From the NCBI RefSeq assembly GCF_004362215.1, contig NZ_SNWR01000001.1, positions 496,001 through 560,000 of the forward strand: a stretch of 64,000 bases of DNA, in the 5' to 3' direction. The position numbers and the translations under genes were made by a program. The DNA comes from Paractinoplanes brasiliensis (lineage in GTDB: Bacteria > Actinomycetota > Actinomycetes > Mycobacteriales > Micromonosporaceae). Every line of letters begins with the position of its first letter. Within the stretch, counting starts at the first letter, position 1. Below the pieces are notes generated by a model that worked only from the letters and a program-made list of their open reading frames with translations, did not search any database and had not been told where the DNA came from. Shown one piece after another: positions 51,873 to 60,288 of the stretch.

Positions 51873-51886
51873 GGGCCGGGCGGCCC
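51873..51886. terminator. Possible small bidirectional hairpin
   Basis: GGGCCG-GG-CGGCCC lies between the convergent GntR 2 and aldo/keto reductase genes. The stem is short and no T-run follows, so this is a weak candidate. Confidence 0.25.
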
Positions 51887-52881
51887 TATCGTTCCGGAAC
51901 CGTTCCGGACTCGATCAGTCCCTCCGTGACCAGGTCGCGCCAGACGCCGTCCGGGATGCCGGTCTCGAACCGGCGCAGGTTGTCGTCCACCTCCCCCGGT
52001 GAGCGCATGCCGACGGCGACCGCGACGACCGCGGGATGCAGCAGTGGGAACGCGAGCGCGACCGCGGGCAGCTCCACACCGTGCCGTTCGCAGACGGACG
52101 CGATCCGGTTGGCCCGCTCGACCACGCCGGCGCCGGCCGGACCGTACTCGTAGGTCGCGCCGGGGGTGGGCCGTGCGGTGGCAAGCAGGCCGGTGGCGAA
52201 GACGCCCGCCGCGACGACGGCGACGCCGGCCTCCCGGGCAGGGGTGAGCACCGGTTCGAGGCCGGTGTGGTCGAGCAGCGAGTAGCGGTTGGCCAGCATG
52301 ACCACGTCGACGAGACCGTCCCGGATGACGCCGGCGAGTCCGTCGGTGGCGTTGGTGCCGATGCCCACGGCCCTGACGACGCCTGCCTGTTTCAGCCGGG
52401 CCAGCGAGGCCAGGCCCTCGCGGGCCGCGCCCGGCCACGCCTGGTCGGGGTCGTGCACGTAGGCGATGTCGACCGCGTCGAGGCCCAGGCGCGACAGGCT
52501 CTCCTCCAGTGAGCGCTCGACTCCCGACGGCGTGAAGTCCCACCGCCGCCTCAAGTCGCCGGGCACGGCGAACCCGTCGGTGTCCCATCGGGCGGGGGCC
52601 GGGTTCGGCACGAGGAGGCGGCCGACCTTGGTCGAGACGACGAACTCGCCGGGCGGATGGCGGCGCAGCTCGGCTCCGAGGCGGCGCTCGGACAACCCGA
52701 GACCGTAGTGCGGGGCGGTGTCGAACCAGCGGAGACCGCGTTCCCAGGCCCGTGCGGTGGTCCGCGCGGCCTCGTCGTCATCGACCGCCCGGGCGAAGTT
52801 GCCCAGTGCTGATCCGCCGAGCACGAGGACGCCCCGGCTGGACCGGCCCCGGGCCAGCAGGCGCCGGATGGCCTCCGTCAC
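51886..52881 (-). CDS. Aldo/keto reductase, L-fucose/D-threo-aldose dehydrogenase-like
   Basis: 331 residues from a GTG at 52881 overlapping the amidohydrolase stop. The catalytic tetrad is visible: Asp and Tyr in FDTAPHYG, Lys in STKVGR and His in YVHDPDQ. Overall layout (LGGSALGN start, TPSGVERSLEESLSRLGLDAVD, ANRYSLLDH) matches aldose 1-dehydrogenases that oxidise L-fucose-type sugars to lactones. Neighbouring lactonase-like and dehydratase-like genes support oxidation of the sugar as the first step. The exact sugar is inferred. Confidence 0.9.
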   Translation of the reverse strand: MTEAIRRLLARGRSSRGVLVLGGSALGNFARAVDDDEAARTTARAWERGLRWFDTAPHYGLGLSERRLGAELRRHPPGEFVVSTKVGRLLVPNPAPARWDTDGFAVPGDLRRRWDFTPSGVERSLEESLSRLGLDAVDIAYVHDPDQAWPGAAREGLASLARLKQAGVVRAVGIGTNATDGLAGVIRDGLVDVVMLANRYSLLDHTGLEPVLTPAREAGVAVVAAGVFATGLLATARPTPGATYEYGPAGAGVVERANRIASVCERHGVELPAVALAFPLLHPAVVAVAVGMRSPGEVDDNLRRFETGIPDGVWRDLVTEGLIESGTVPER

Positions 52882-53714
52882 GCCGCGATCCGGTAGAAGG
52901 CCGATCCGGTGCCGGCCAGGATCGCTTCCCGCTCCGGCTCGCTCAGGTCGCCGAGGAACTCGGCCACGGCGGCCCGCCAAGTCATCGCCCCGGCGCCGAG
53001 CTCGGCCACGGGCCAATCGGACCCGTACATGAGCCGGTCGGGGCCGAAAGCCTCGAGCGCCACCCGGACGGCGTGCCGCATGCCGTCCATCCTGGTCCGT
53101 CGCGGGCCGGCCAGGCCGGCAAGTCCGGACATCTTCGCCCACACGTTGGGCAGCCGGGCCAGGTCGCGCAGGTTCGTCTCCCACGCGGCGAGGTCGCCGG
53201 CCTCGGTCACGCCGCCGAGATGGTCCAGGACGAACCGGACGTCCGGGTGCGCCCGAACGACGGTCGCGGTCAGCGGCAGCTGCCGCGCTCGCACCACCAG
53301 GTCGAAACCGAGGCCGTGCGCGGCCAGCCGGTCCAGGCCGGCGCCCACGGCGGGCCGGGCCAGCCACTGCGGGTCGGGGTCGAGGTGGACGAGGTGACGT
53401 ACACCCACCAGCCCTCGCCGGGCCGCCGGGCCGAGCTCGTCGAGCTGGGGGCCCGGATCGGCCGAGAGGTCGAGCCAGCCCACCACCCCGGCGATGCGGG
53501 GGCTCCGGTGCGCCAGCAGGCGCCGTGTCTCGGCGGCGCTGTTGCTGGACTGGACGACCACGGCCGTCGCCATGCCCGTCGCGTCCAGCATCGGCGCGAG
53601 GTCGGCGGGCTCGAAGTCGCGGTCGATCGCCGCCATCGTCGACGGGTCGATCCACGGCTGCGGGTCGGTGGACCGGTTCCAGAGGTGCACGTGGGTGTCG
53701 AGGTGCCGGTTCAT
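52878..53714 (-). CDS. Amidohydrolase (COG3618 type), probable sugar lactonase
   Basis: 278 residues. Metal motif DTHVHLW at the N-terminus, FVLDHLGG mid-protein and YGSDWPV near the C-terminus are typical of the family that includes L-rhamnono- and L-fucono-lactonases and 2-pyrone-4,6-dicarboxylate hydrolase. Its start overlaps the dehydratase stop (ATGA) and its stop overlaps the reductase start (GTGA), so the three are translated together. Opening the lactone made by the aldo/keto reductase is the fitting role. Confidence 0.9.
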   Translation of the reverse strand: MNRHLDTHVHLWNRSTDPQPWIDPSTMAAIDRDFEPADLAPMLDATGMATAVVVQSSNSAAETRRLLAHRSPRIAGVVGWLDLSADPGPQLDELGPAARRGLVGVRHLVHLDPDPQWLARPAVGAGLDRLAAHGLGFDLVVRARQLPLTATVVRAHPDVRFVLDHLGGVTEAGDLAAWETNLRDLARLPNVWAKMSGLAGLAGPRRTRMDGMRHAVRVALEAFGPDRLMYGSDWPVAELGAGAMTWRAAVAEFLGDLSEPEREAILAGTGSAFYRIAA

Positions 53715-54865
53715 GACCGGGGCCGGGTGGCGTCGGGGACCAGGCGCAGGCCCGCTCGTACGGGCCGCACGTGCGGCCCGGTGACCGCCGCACCGGTATC
53801 GGTCGCCCGTAGGTGGTTGATGTGGTCCTCGTCGACCCGGATGCCGAGGCCCGGCTCGTCACCCAGCACGATCCCGCCGTCCTCGTACTGCTGATCGACG
53901 TGGAGCCCGATCGGCGCGGTGAGTCCCTGGACCTCGAAGGCCAGGTGGTTGGGCACCGCCGCGGCCGCGTGCGCCACCGGGTTCGTGTGGTAGGCCACCG
54001 GGCTCACCGGCAGGTCGCGGGCGTGCGCCACCGCCGCCACCCGGAGGAAATGGGTGATTCCCCAGACGTTGCCCACCTGCACGATGTCGACCGCGTCGGC
54101 GTCGAGCAGCGGCCGGTACTGCTCCAGGCCGGTGAGGTTCTCACCGGTCGCGACGGCGGCGCGGATGCCCCGGCGCACCGAGGCGAGCCCGGCCGCGTCC
54201 CAGCGGCGTACCGGCTCCTCGACCCAGGCCAGGTCGACCCGGCGTTCCAGGGCCGTGACGAACCGGACGGCCTGCGAGCGGTTCCACGCCTCGTTCGCGT
54301 CGAGCATGAGGGCGGGACGGACCGAGTTGCGGCCGAGGACATCGCGTACCGCTTCCAGCCGGCGCAGGTCGTGCTCGACGTCGTGGCCGCCCTTGAGCTT
54401 GGCCGAGCTGAAGCCGTGGTCCGCGAACTCCTCGTACAGCCGCACCAGGGCGTCGTCGTCGAGGGCGATGTCGAGCCCGGAGGCGTAGCCGGGAACGAAC
54501 CGGTCGAGCGCCCCCAGCAGACGCCAGAGCGGCTCGCCGGCTGCCTTCGCCTTGAGGTCCCACAGGGCCATGTCGATCGCGCCGACGGCGCCGAACGTCG
54601 CACCCGAGTGGCCGGTCTTGAAAACGTGGTCGAGCATGCGGTCGTAGAGTGCGGTCACGCCGCGCGGGTCCTCCCCTTCGACGGCGCCGAACACCCGGTC
54701 GATCTCGCTGTGCGCGCCGACGCCGACTCCTTCGAGGCCGTTGTCGGTCTCCAGGATCAGCACGTGGACGTCGGTGCGCGGGGACGGCATCACCCCGTTG
54801 GCGTCTCCGATCAGCCGCCCCCAGTCGTGCTTGGTGGTCAGGCTGCGGTATCCGATGACCTGCAC
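53711..54865 (-). CDS. Mandelate racemase/enolase-superfamily sugar-acid dehydratase
   Basis: 384 residues from a GTG at 54865 with AAGGAG upstream. Barrel motifs: SSAKLKGG with the KxK pair near 154, metal ligands in LMLDANEAW, WVEEPV and ATGEN, and YHTNP near the C-terminal end. It should abstract the alpha proton of a sugar acid and lose water to give a 2-keto-3-deoxy acid. Context points to L-fuconate or a stereoisomer, though it is shorter than classical L-fuconate dehydratases (about 440 residues), so the substrate is open. Confidence 0.9.
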   Translation of the reverse strand: MQVIGYRSLTTKHDWGRLIGDANGVMPSPRTDVHVLILETDNGLEGVGVGAHSEIDRVFGAVEGEDPRGVTALYDRMLDHVFKTGHSGATFGAVGAIDMALWDLKAKAAGEPLWRLLGALDRFVPGYASGLDIALDDDALVRLYEEFADHGFSSAKLKGGHDVEHDLRRLEAVRDVLGRNSVRPALMLDANEAWNRSQAVRFVTALERRVDLAWVEEPVRRWDAAGLASVRRGIRAAVATGENLTGLEQYRPLLDADAVDIVQVGNVWGITHFLRVAAVAHARDLPVSPVAYHTNPVAHAAAAVPNHLAFEVQGLTAPIGLHVDQQYEDGGIVLGDEPGLGIRVDEDHINHLRATDTGAAVTGPHVRPVRAGLRLVPDATRPRS

Positions 54866-54893
54866 CCGTTCTCCTTCCCTGCGTGTTCTCGGC

Positions 54894-55805
54894 TCACTCC
54901 TTGGTCCCGCCCGCCGTCATGCCGGCGACCAGGAACCGTTGGGAGAAGAGAAAGACAATCAGTACCGGCAGCACCGAGATGACGGTCGCCAGCGCGAGCG
55001 TCGGGAGCTGAATGGATTGGGTGCCGGCGGAACTCGGGTTGAACGCCGGGGTCGAGGCCAGCAGCGAGGTCAGTCCGACCTGGATCGGATAGCCGTCGCT
55101 GGACGGCAGCATGACGAAGGGCAGGAAGAAGTTGTTCCAGCTCTGCACGAAGCTGAAGAAGGCGACCAGGGCGACGATCGGCGCGGCCAGCGGCAGCGCG
55201 ATCCTGGTGAACACCTGCAGCTCCCGGCACCCGTCCACGCGGGCCGCCGCGAGCAGGTCGCGGGGAATGCTCGTCGAGAAGTAGATGTAGGTGAGGTACA
55301 CCCCGAACGGGAAGAACGACATCGGCAGGATCACCGACAGCGGGCTGCCGATCAGTCCGACCGTGTTCAGCTCGAGGAAGATCGGCAGCACCAGGGCGGT
55401 GTTCGGGATGAGCATGACCACGAGGGTCAGGATCAGCAGGAGGCGCCGGAACCGGAACCGGGTCAGGGCCATGGCGTAACCCGCCGGGATGCTGGCGACC
55501 AGGGTGATGAGCAGGGCCCCGACCGCGTACAGGGCCGAGTTGGCGACCCAGGTGGTGACCTCGCCGTCGCCGAAGCCGAACAGGGAGTCCCAGTTGGCGG
55601 CGAGCCCGTCGAGGCTGCCCGGCGCGAACGGGTTGTCGACGATGAGACCGCGCGCCGATTTGGTCGAGGCGAGCAGCAGCCAGACGATCGGGATTCCGAA
55701 GAAAAGCACGAAGATCAGCAGGACTACCGCCGCGATGGCGCGGCCGCTCCACCCGCTGACGCTTCCCCGCCGGGTGCCGGGGTGATTGATCTGCCGTGTC
55801 GTCAT
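54894..55805 (-). CDS. ABC sugar importer permease, MalG-like
   Basis: 303 residues. Membrane helices begin near residue 25 (AIAAVVLLIFVLFFGIPIVW). EAA loop LAAARVDGCRELQVFTRIALPL. It follows the other permease after 3 bp and shares its operon. No ATPase gene is in this locus, so the importer must borrow a shared MsiK-like ATPase, as is common in actinomycetes. Confidence 0.93.
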   Translation of the reverse strand: MTTRQINHPGTRRGSVSGWSGRAIAAVVLLIFVLFFGIPIVWLLLASTKSARGLIVDNPFAPGSLDGLAANWDSLFGFGDGEVTTWVANSALYAVGALLITLVASIPAGYAMALTRFRFRRLLLILTLVVMLIPNTALVLPIFLELNTVGLIGSPLSVILPMSFFPFGVYLTYIYFSTSIPRDLLAAARVDGCRELQVFTRIALPLAAPIVALVAFFSFVQSWNNFFLPFVMLPSSDGYPIQVGLTSLLASTPAFNPSSAGTQSIQLPTLALATVISVLPVLIVFLFSQRFLVAGMTAGGTKE

Positions 55806-55808
55806 GGT

Positions 55809-56741
55809 TCAGTCCGTCTCGAACAGGCCACCGCGCATCACGAAGAACGCCGACAGCACGAGTGCGATGACGAGCAGCAGCAGGGAGATCGCCGCCGCTC
55901 CGTTGAAGTCGTTCTGCTGGAACGCGTACTGGTAGGCCAGTTGGTTGAGCGAGTAGTCGTTGGGCACGACCGCGTTGCTGGCCTGCGACAGCAACTGCGG
56001 CTCGACGAACAGCTGGGTCCCGGCGGCCAGCGACATGATTCCCATGTACGAGATCCACTTGCGCAGCAGCGGCAGTTGGATGTGCCAGGCGATCTGGACC
56101 GTTCCGGCGCCGTCGATGCGGGCGGCCTCGATCACGTCCGGGCTGATGTTGTTGAGCGCTCCGTACATGATCACGATCCAGCCGCCGGCCCCGGTCCAGA
56201 ACGCGATGATGGCGAAGATCGGGGGAAGGTTCCCGGGCACGATCACCTGGACGAAGCTGTCCAGCCCGAGAAAGCGCAGCAGCCCGCCGACCGGGCTGGC
56301 CGTCGGGTCGAGCACGAACAGCCAGAGCAGGACGCTCGACGCGCCGGCCAGCGCGCCCGGCAGATAGAAGATCAGCCGCAGGCTGCTGCTGAGCCAGCGC
56401 CACCGGATCGTGTGCACGACGATTGCCAGCAGCGTGACCAGCACGACCAGCGAGACCAGCCAGATCACCAGGTAGAACGCGACATGCCCGACGGCGGGCA
56501 GGAACCGGAAGTCGCCGATGACCTTGGTGAAGTTGTCCAGTCCGGCGAAGCCACCCTCGCCGGTGGTGAACGCGAGGTAGACGGCGTACAGCGTGGGCAG
56601 AATCCCGAAGGCGACGGTCAAGGCGGCGTAGAGGGCGACGAAGCCGTAGCTCATCGCGCTCCGGCCGCCGCCGGGACGCGCGCCGCCCGGCCGGCGGCGC
56701 GCGACAACCGCCGGCCGGGTGCTCTGGTCTACCGCAGTCAC
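55809..56741 (-). CDS. ABC sugar importer permease, MalF-like
   Basis: 310 residues from a GTG at 56741 overlapping the binding-protein stop; an ATG at 56654 would remove 29 Arg/Pro-rich residues. Helices start with YGFVALYAALTVAFGILPTL. EAA loop VIEAARIDGAGTVQIAWHIQ. It pairs with the MalG-like permease downstream. Confidence 0.92.
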   Translation of the reverse strand: MTAVDQSTRPAVVARRRPGGARPGGGRSAMSYGFVALYAALTVAFGILPTLYAVYLAFTTGEGGFAGLDNFTKVIGDFRFLPAVGHVAFYLVIWLVSLVVLVTLLAIVVHTIRWRWLSSSLRLIFYLPGALAGASSVLLWLFVLDPTASPVGGLLRFLGLDSFVQVIVPGNLPPIFAIIAFWTGAGGWIVIMYGALNNISPDVIEAARIDGAGTVQIAWHIQLPLLRKWISYMGIMSLAAGTQLFVEPQLLSQASNAVVPNDYSLNQLAYQYAFQQNDFNGAAAISLLLLVIALVLSAFFVMRGGLFETD

Positions 56742-58111
56742 TTGACCGTGTAGCCGTCGACCTGAGCCTGGTTCTTGATCGCGGTCTGCCATTGCGGCAG
56801 CAGATCGACCAGGTTCTTCCCGCCGGCGATGCCCGGGGTCATCGTCTTGGCCCAGATGGCCTCCTGGCTGAAGATGCCGGAGCCCCAGCCGTCCCAGATC
56901 TCCGTGCCGGCCTTGACGATCGCCTGCAGGTCGGTGGCGTAGTAGCCGCTCGACTCCTGCTTCTTGATCCACTTGTCGGCGGCCGCAGCGTAGGCCGGGT
57001 ACCCCGGCGCCACGTTGACCTGGTAGTCGTCGGCGGTCGTGACGAACTCGGCGAACTTGGCGGCGGCCTTCAGGTTCTTGGAGTGGCTGCTGATGAACCA
57101 GGTGCCGCCGCCGACGTTGCCGGTCACGGCGGGCTCACCCTGCCACGCGGGCGGCGCGGCCACGCCGAGCTCGCCCTTTCCGACGTTCAACGACTGCGGG
57201 TTGTTGAAGATGGCGCCCGCATACCAGGCCGGGCCGGGCATGACCAGAACCTTGCCCGAGTACTTCTTCACGAACTCCGGCGTGAAGACGCTGATGTTGG
57301 GCGTCGTGCCGTTCTTGATCAGCGTGTCCAGCATGGACGCGGCCCGCTTGCACTCCGTGCTGTCGGTGTTGACGGTGACCGACTTCGGGCCGGTGATGTT
57401 GTTGGCCTGGCACTTGCTGGCCCAGAAGAAGACCTCGGGAGTCCAGGCGTCGCCCACCGTGCCCACGATGTATCCGGGGTGCTCGCGAGCCACTTTCTCA
57501 CCGAGCGCCTGGTATTCCTGCCAGGTGGTGGGCACGCTGTAGCCGAACTTGCCGAGCAGGCTCTTGTTGTACCAGAGCACCACCTGGGCCAGGTCGTTGC
57601 GCAGGCAGTAGACCTTGCCGTCGACGGTGCACGGGTTCAGCGAGCCGGGGGTGAACCCGTCGAGCGTGGCCTGAGGGATCAGCCCGTCGCTGAGGACCGC
57701 CGCGAACGCCTGCTTGCCGTTGCTCTTCTGGCTCGCCCAGGCCGCGTCGTTGTTCTGGGTGGAGAAGACGACGTCCGGCCAGCCGTTGCCGGCGCGGTCG
57801 AACAGCTGCATCTTGGTCCGGAACGAGTTGGACCCGTTGGCCGACCCGTCGTAGGTGACCACTTTGACCGGCACGTCGGGGTGGGCCTTCTTGAACGCGT
57901 CGACTGCGCCGGTCCGGTCGGCGTCCACCCACACCGTGATCTCGGCCTTGTCGTCCTGGGCGGCCTGCGCGAAGCCGTAGGACCCAGCGGAAGAGTCGTC
58001 GCCCCCGCCCCCGCCGCAGCCGGTCAGGGCGAGGACGACGGCCATGACGCCGGCCACGCCGATCGTTGTCAGGCCTCGGCGGGGACGTCCGGTTCGCGTT
58101 ATTCCAACCAT
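56738..58111 (-). CDS. ABC sugar importer substrate-binding lipoprotein
   Basis: 457 residues. The ATG at 58111 has AAAGGA 7 bases upstream. Lipobox ALTGC with acylated Cys32, then a glycine-rich linker and a CUT1 binding fold (EITVWVDADRTGAVDAFKK, GWPDVVFSTQNNDAAW, YCLRNDLAQVVLWYNKSLLG). It is the first gene of the importer/catabolic operon and its promoter carries a perfect palindrome. The catabolic genes behind it suggest a deoxyhexose or aldose ligand. Confidence 0.94.
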   Translation of the reverse strand: MVGITRTGRPRRGLTTIGVAGVMAVVLALTGCGGGGGDDSSAGSYGFAQAAQDDKAEITVWVDADRTGAVDAFKKAHPDVPVKVVTYDGSANGSNSFRTKMQLFDRAGNGWPDVVFSTQNNDAAWASQKSNGKQAFAAVLSDGLIPQATLDGFTPGSLNPCTVDGKVYCLRNDLAQVVLWYNKSLLGKFGYSVPTTWQEYQALGEKVAREHPGYIVGTVGDAWTPEVFFWASKCQANNITGPKSVTVNTDSTECKRAASMLDTLIKNGTTPNISVFTPEFVKKYSGKVLVMPGPAWYAGAIFNNPQSLNVGKGELGVAAPPAWQGEPAVTGNVGGGTWFISSHSKNLKAAAKFAEFVTTADDYQVNVAPGYPAYAAAADKWIKKQESSGYYATDLQAIVKAGTEIWDGWGSGIFSQEAIWAKTMTPGIAGGKNLVDLLPQWQTAIKNQAQVDGYTVK

Positions 58112-58163
58112 ATCGGTGTCCTTTGTCAGTCCGACCCAATTGACGCGCTCTTCATCGCGACGA

Positions 58164-58193
58164 AATATAAGGGCATACGTATGATGTTTGCAA
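58164..58193 (-). promoter_or_regulatory. Promoter of the importer operon with palindromic operator in the spacer
   Basis: On the minus strand TTGCAA (58193-58188), an 18-base spacer, then TATATT (58169-58164). The spacer contains the perfect 10-bp palindrome CATACGTATG (58174-58183), an arrangement where a bound repressor excludes RNA polymerase. Palindromes of this length suit FCD-type GntR dimers. The site also sits 48 bases before the divergent dehydrogenase gene and could control both sides. Confidence 0.6.
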
Positions 58194-58230
58194 CAGGTGC
58201 GAGGCACCACGGAGAGAGCGAGGTCACCCG

Positions 58231-59259
58231 ATGAAGGGTGCGGCATATGTCGGCCATGGACGCCTGGATGTGATATCGGTGGATGTCGCGCCACCGGGCC
58301 CCGGTGAGCTTCAGATCGCCGTCGCCTACTGCGGGTTGTGCGGCACCGACCTGCACATCGCACACGGCGACATGGACACCCGGGTCCGCACACCGCTGGT
58401 CTTCGGGCACGAGACGTCCGGCACCGTGGCCGCGGTCGGCGCCGGCGTCGAGGGCTGGGCGGTAGGCGACCCGCTGACTGTCATGCCGCTCGTCTGGGAC
58501 GGCGCCTGCGCTGCCTGTCTCGCCGGTCACCAGCACATCTGCCAGAACCTGGTCTTCGTCGGCATCGACTCGCCGGGGGGCCTCCAGCAACGGTGGAACG
58601 TTCCGGCCTCGCTGGCCGTACGGCTGCCCGCCGGCCTCGACCTGCGCACCGCCGCCCTGGTCGAACCGGTCGCGGTCGCGGTCCACGACGTGCGGCGCTC
58701 CGAGCTGCAGGTCGGCGACCACGCCGTAGTCCTCGGCGGCGGCCCGATCGGCGTGCTGATCGCCGGAATCGCCCGCGACGCCGGCGCCCACGTCCTGGTC
58801 GCGGAGGTCGACGCGGCCCGCCGCAGCCGTATCACCGAGCTCGGGTTCCCGGTGGCCGACCCGGCCGCGACCGACATGGCCGCCGAGGTCGAGCGCTGGA
58901 CCGGCGGCGCCGGCGCCGATGTGGTGTTCGAGGTGTCGGGCGCGTCCGCCGCGGTCCGCTCGGCCACTGCTCTGGCCCGGGTCCGCGGCACCATCGTCGT
59001 TGTGGCCATCCACTCCGCGCCCCGCGAGATCGACCTGCAACGGGTGTTCTGGCGGGAACTGCGGCTGCTCGGCGCGCGGGTGTATCAACGGTCCGACTTC
59101 GACCGCGCCGTCGACCTGCTCCAGCAGGGCCGGATACCGGTGGACGCCCTCATCACCCACGTGGTCCCGCTCGAGCAGACCGCTTCCGCGATGGACGACC
59201 TGGCGGCCGGCCGGGCCATGAAGATCCTGGTGGACGTGGCCGGGTCGGAGGCGTCGTGA
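58231..59259 (+). CDS. Zinc-dependent alcohol/polyol dehydrogenase (MDR family)
   Basis: 342 residues. Catalytic zinc motifs YCGLCGTD and VFGHETSG, NAD-binding LGGGPIGVLIA. The structural-zinc lobe reads DGACAACLAGHQHIC: three of the usual four Cys are kept and the first is replaced (Asp/Gly). Relatives oxidise sorbitol, threonine or sugar-acid hydroxyls. It is divergent from the importer operon and coupled to the SDR gene (GTGA), so it probably acts in the same sugar pathway. The precise step is not determined. Confidence 0.92.
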   Translation: MKGAAYVGHGRLDVISVDVAPPGPGELQIAVAYCGLCGTDLHIAHGDMDTRVRTPLVFGHETSGTVAAVGAGVEGWAVGDPLTVMPLVWDGACAACLAGHQHICQNLVFVGIDSPGGLQQRWNVPASLAVRLPAGLDLRTAALVEPVAVAVHDVRRSELQVGDHAVVLGGGPIGVLIAGIARDAGAHVLVAEVDAARRSRITELGFPVADPAATDMAAEVERWTGGAGADVVFEVSGASAAVRSATALARVRGTIVVVAIHSAPREIDLQRVFWRELRLLGARVYQRSDFDRAVDLLQQGRIPVDALITHVVPLEQTASAMDDLAAGRAMKILVDVAGSEAS

Positions 59260-60011
59260 ACGGGATGTTCGATCTCAGCGGCCGGCTCGCGGTGGTCACC
59301 GGCGCCCGCCGCGGCATCGGCCGCTCGATGGCCGAGGCGCTCGCCGCGGCCGGCGCGGACATCATCGGCGTCAGCGCGTCGATGCGGGCCGGCGACGACG
59401 TGGCCGCGTCGGTCCGCGCGCTCGGCCGCTCCTTCGAGGGACACGCGGTCGACCTGGCCGATCGCGACGCCGTGGTGGCCCTGGGCACCGAGCTCGCCGG
59501 GCGGGCCCCCGACATCCTCGTCAACAACGCGGGAACGATCGAGCGCGCGCCCGCCGCGGACCACCCGCTGGCGTGGTGGGACCGGGTGATCGAGGTCGAC
59601 CTGTCCAGCCAGTTCGCGCTCACCCAGCTGATCGCCCGGCCGATGCTGGCCCGCGGCAGCGGCAAGATCGTATTCACCGCGAGCATGCTCAGCTTCCAGG
59701 GCGGCATCAACGTGCCCGGCTACACCGCCGCCAAGTCGGGCATCGCCGGCCTCACCCGCGCACTGGCCAACGAATGGGCCGCGCACGGCGTGAACGTCAA
59801 CGCCATCGCGCCCGGCTACATCGCGACCGACAACACCGCCGCTCTGCGCGACGACCCGGACCGGTCCCGATCCATCCTGGACCGGATCCCGGCCGGACGC
59901 TGGGGCCGGGGCGACGACATCGCCGGAGCGACGGTCTTCCTCTGCTCCGCCGCCGCCGACTACGTCTCGGGCGCAGTTATTCCGGTGGACGGTGGCTGGC
60001 TGGGCCGCTGA
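59256..60011 (+). CDS. SDR-family dehydrogenase, KduD-like
   Basis: 251 residues from a GTG overlapping the previous stop; an ATG at 59265 is also possible. Nucleotide loop TGARRGIG, NNAG, catalytic Ser in FTASML and YTAAK are intact. The C-terminal half (NAIAPGYIATDNTAALR, RIPAGRWGRGDDI, VDGGWLGR) closely resembles 2-keto-3-deoxygluconate 5-dehydrogenases. In oxidative L-fucose pathways an SDR oxidises the 2-keto-3-deoxy acid made by the dehydratase, which fits this locus. The cleaving hydrolase or aldolase expected next is not in the window. Confidence 0.92.
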   Translation: MNGMFDLSGRLAVVTGARRGIGRSMAEALAAAGADIIGVSASMRAGDDVAASVRALGRSFEGHAVDLADRDAVVALGTELAGRAPDILVNNAGTIERAPAADHPLAWWDRVIEVDLSSQFALTQLIARPMLARGSGKIVFTASMLSFQGGINVPGYTAAKSGIAGLTRALANEWAAHGVNVNAIAPGYIATDNTAALRDDPDRSRSILDRIPAGRWGRGDDIAGATVFLCSAAADYVSGAVIPVDGGWLGR

Positions 60012-60045
60012 GACCGGCGAACTCGCAGCGATCCCGGCCTTGGCT

Positions 60046-60059
60046 CGTTAACCTTCACA
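60046..60059. promoter_or_regulatory. Second GTTAAC-type site
   Basis: CGTTAACCTTCACA lies 35 bases after the SDR stop. It matches TGTTAACGTTCACT, the site before the sugar-dehydrogenase operon, at 11 of 14 positions. It may be an auxiliary operator for the beta-helix gene, allowing looping with 60230-60243. Confidence 0.4.
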
Positions 60060-60214
60060 ACCAGTCCGTTCCAGGCTGCCAATTTTTTCATCAGCGGCAA
60101 AGACATTCGAAACTGGACCGGCAAAAACCGTTACGCGGGTGGATCCTGCCTGTACTCGAGATTAGGGCCGGATTCACCCTCGCCGAGGCCAGCTAGATGT
60201 ATCGATGGACGTCA

Positions 60215-60244
60215 TTGACTGGCCGAGATAGTTAACGCTAACTT
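60215..60244 (+). promoter_or_regulatory. Promoter of the beta-helix gene overlapped by a palindromic operator
   Basis: TTGACT (60215-60220), an 18-base spacer and TAACTT (60239-60244). The near-palindrome AGTTAACGCTAACT (60230-60243) covers the end of the spacer and the -10, a repressor position typical of LacI-type control. The leader to the GTG at 60289 is about 38 bases. The rest of the 277-bp gap 60012-60288 has no gene and a T-rich patch near 60080. Confidence 0.62.
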
Positions 60245-60288
60245 CACGACTACGAAATCACCGAGTTGCGTTCGAGAAGGAGCCTCCG

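Noticed and set aside
60060..60200. Possible riboswitch in the gap before the beta-helix gene
   Set aside because: No conserved riboswitch core was recognised, and the predicted promoter lies downstream of this stretch, so it would not be in the leader.
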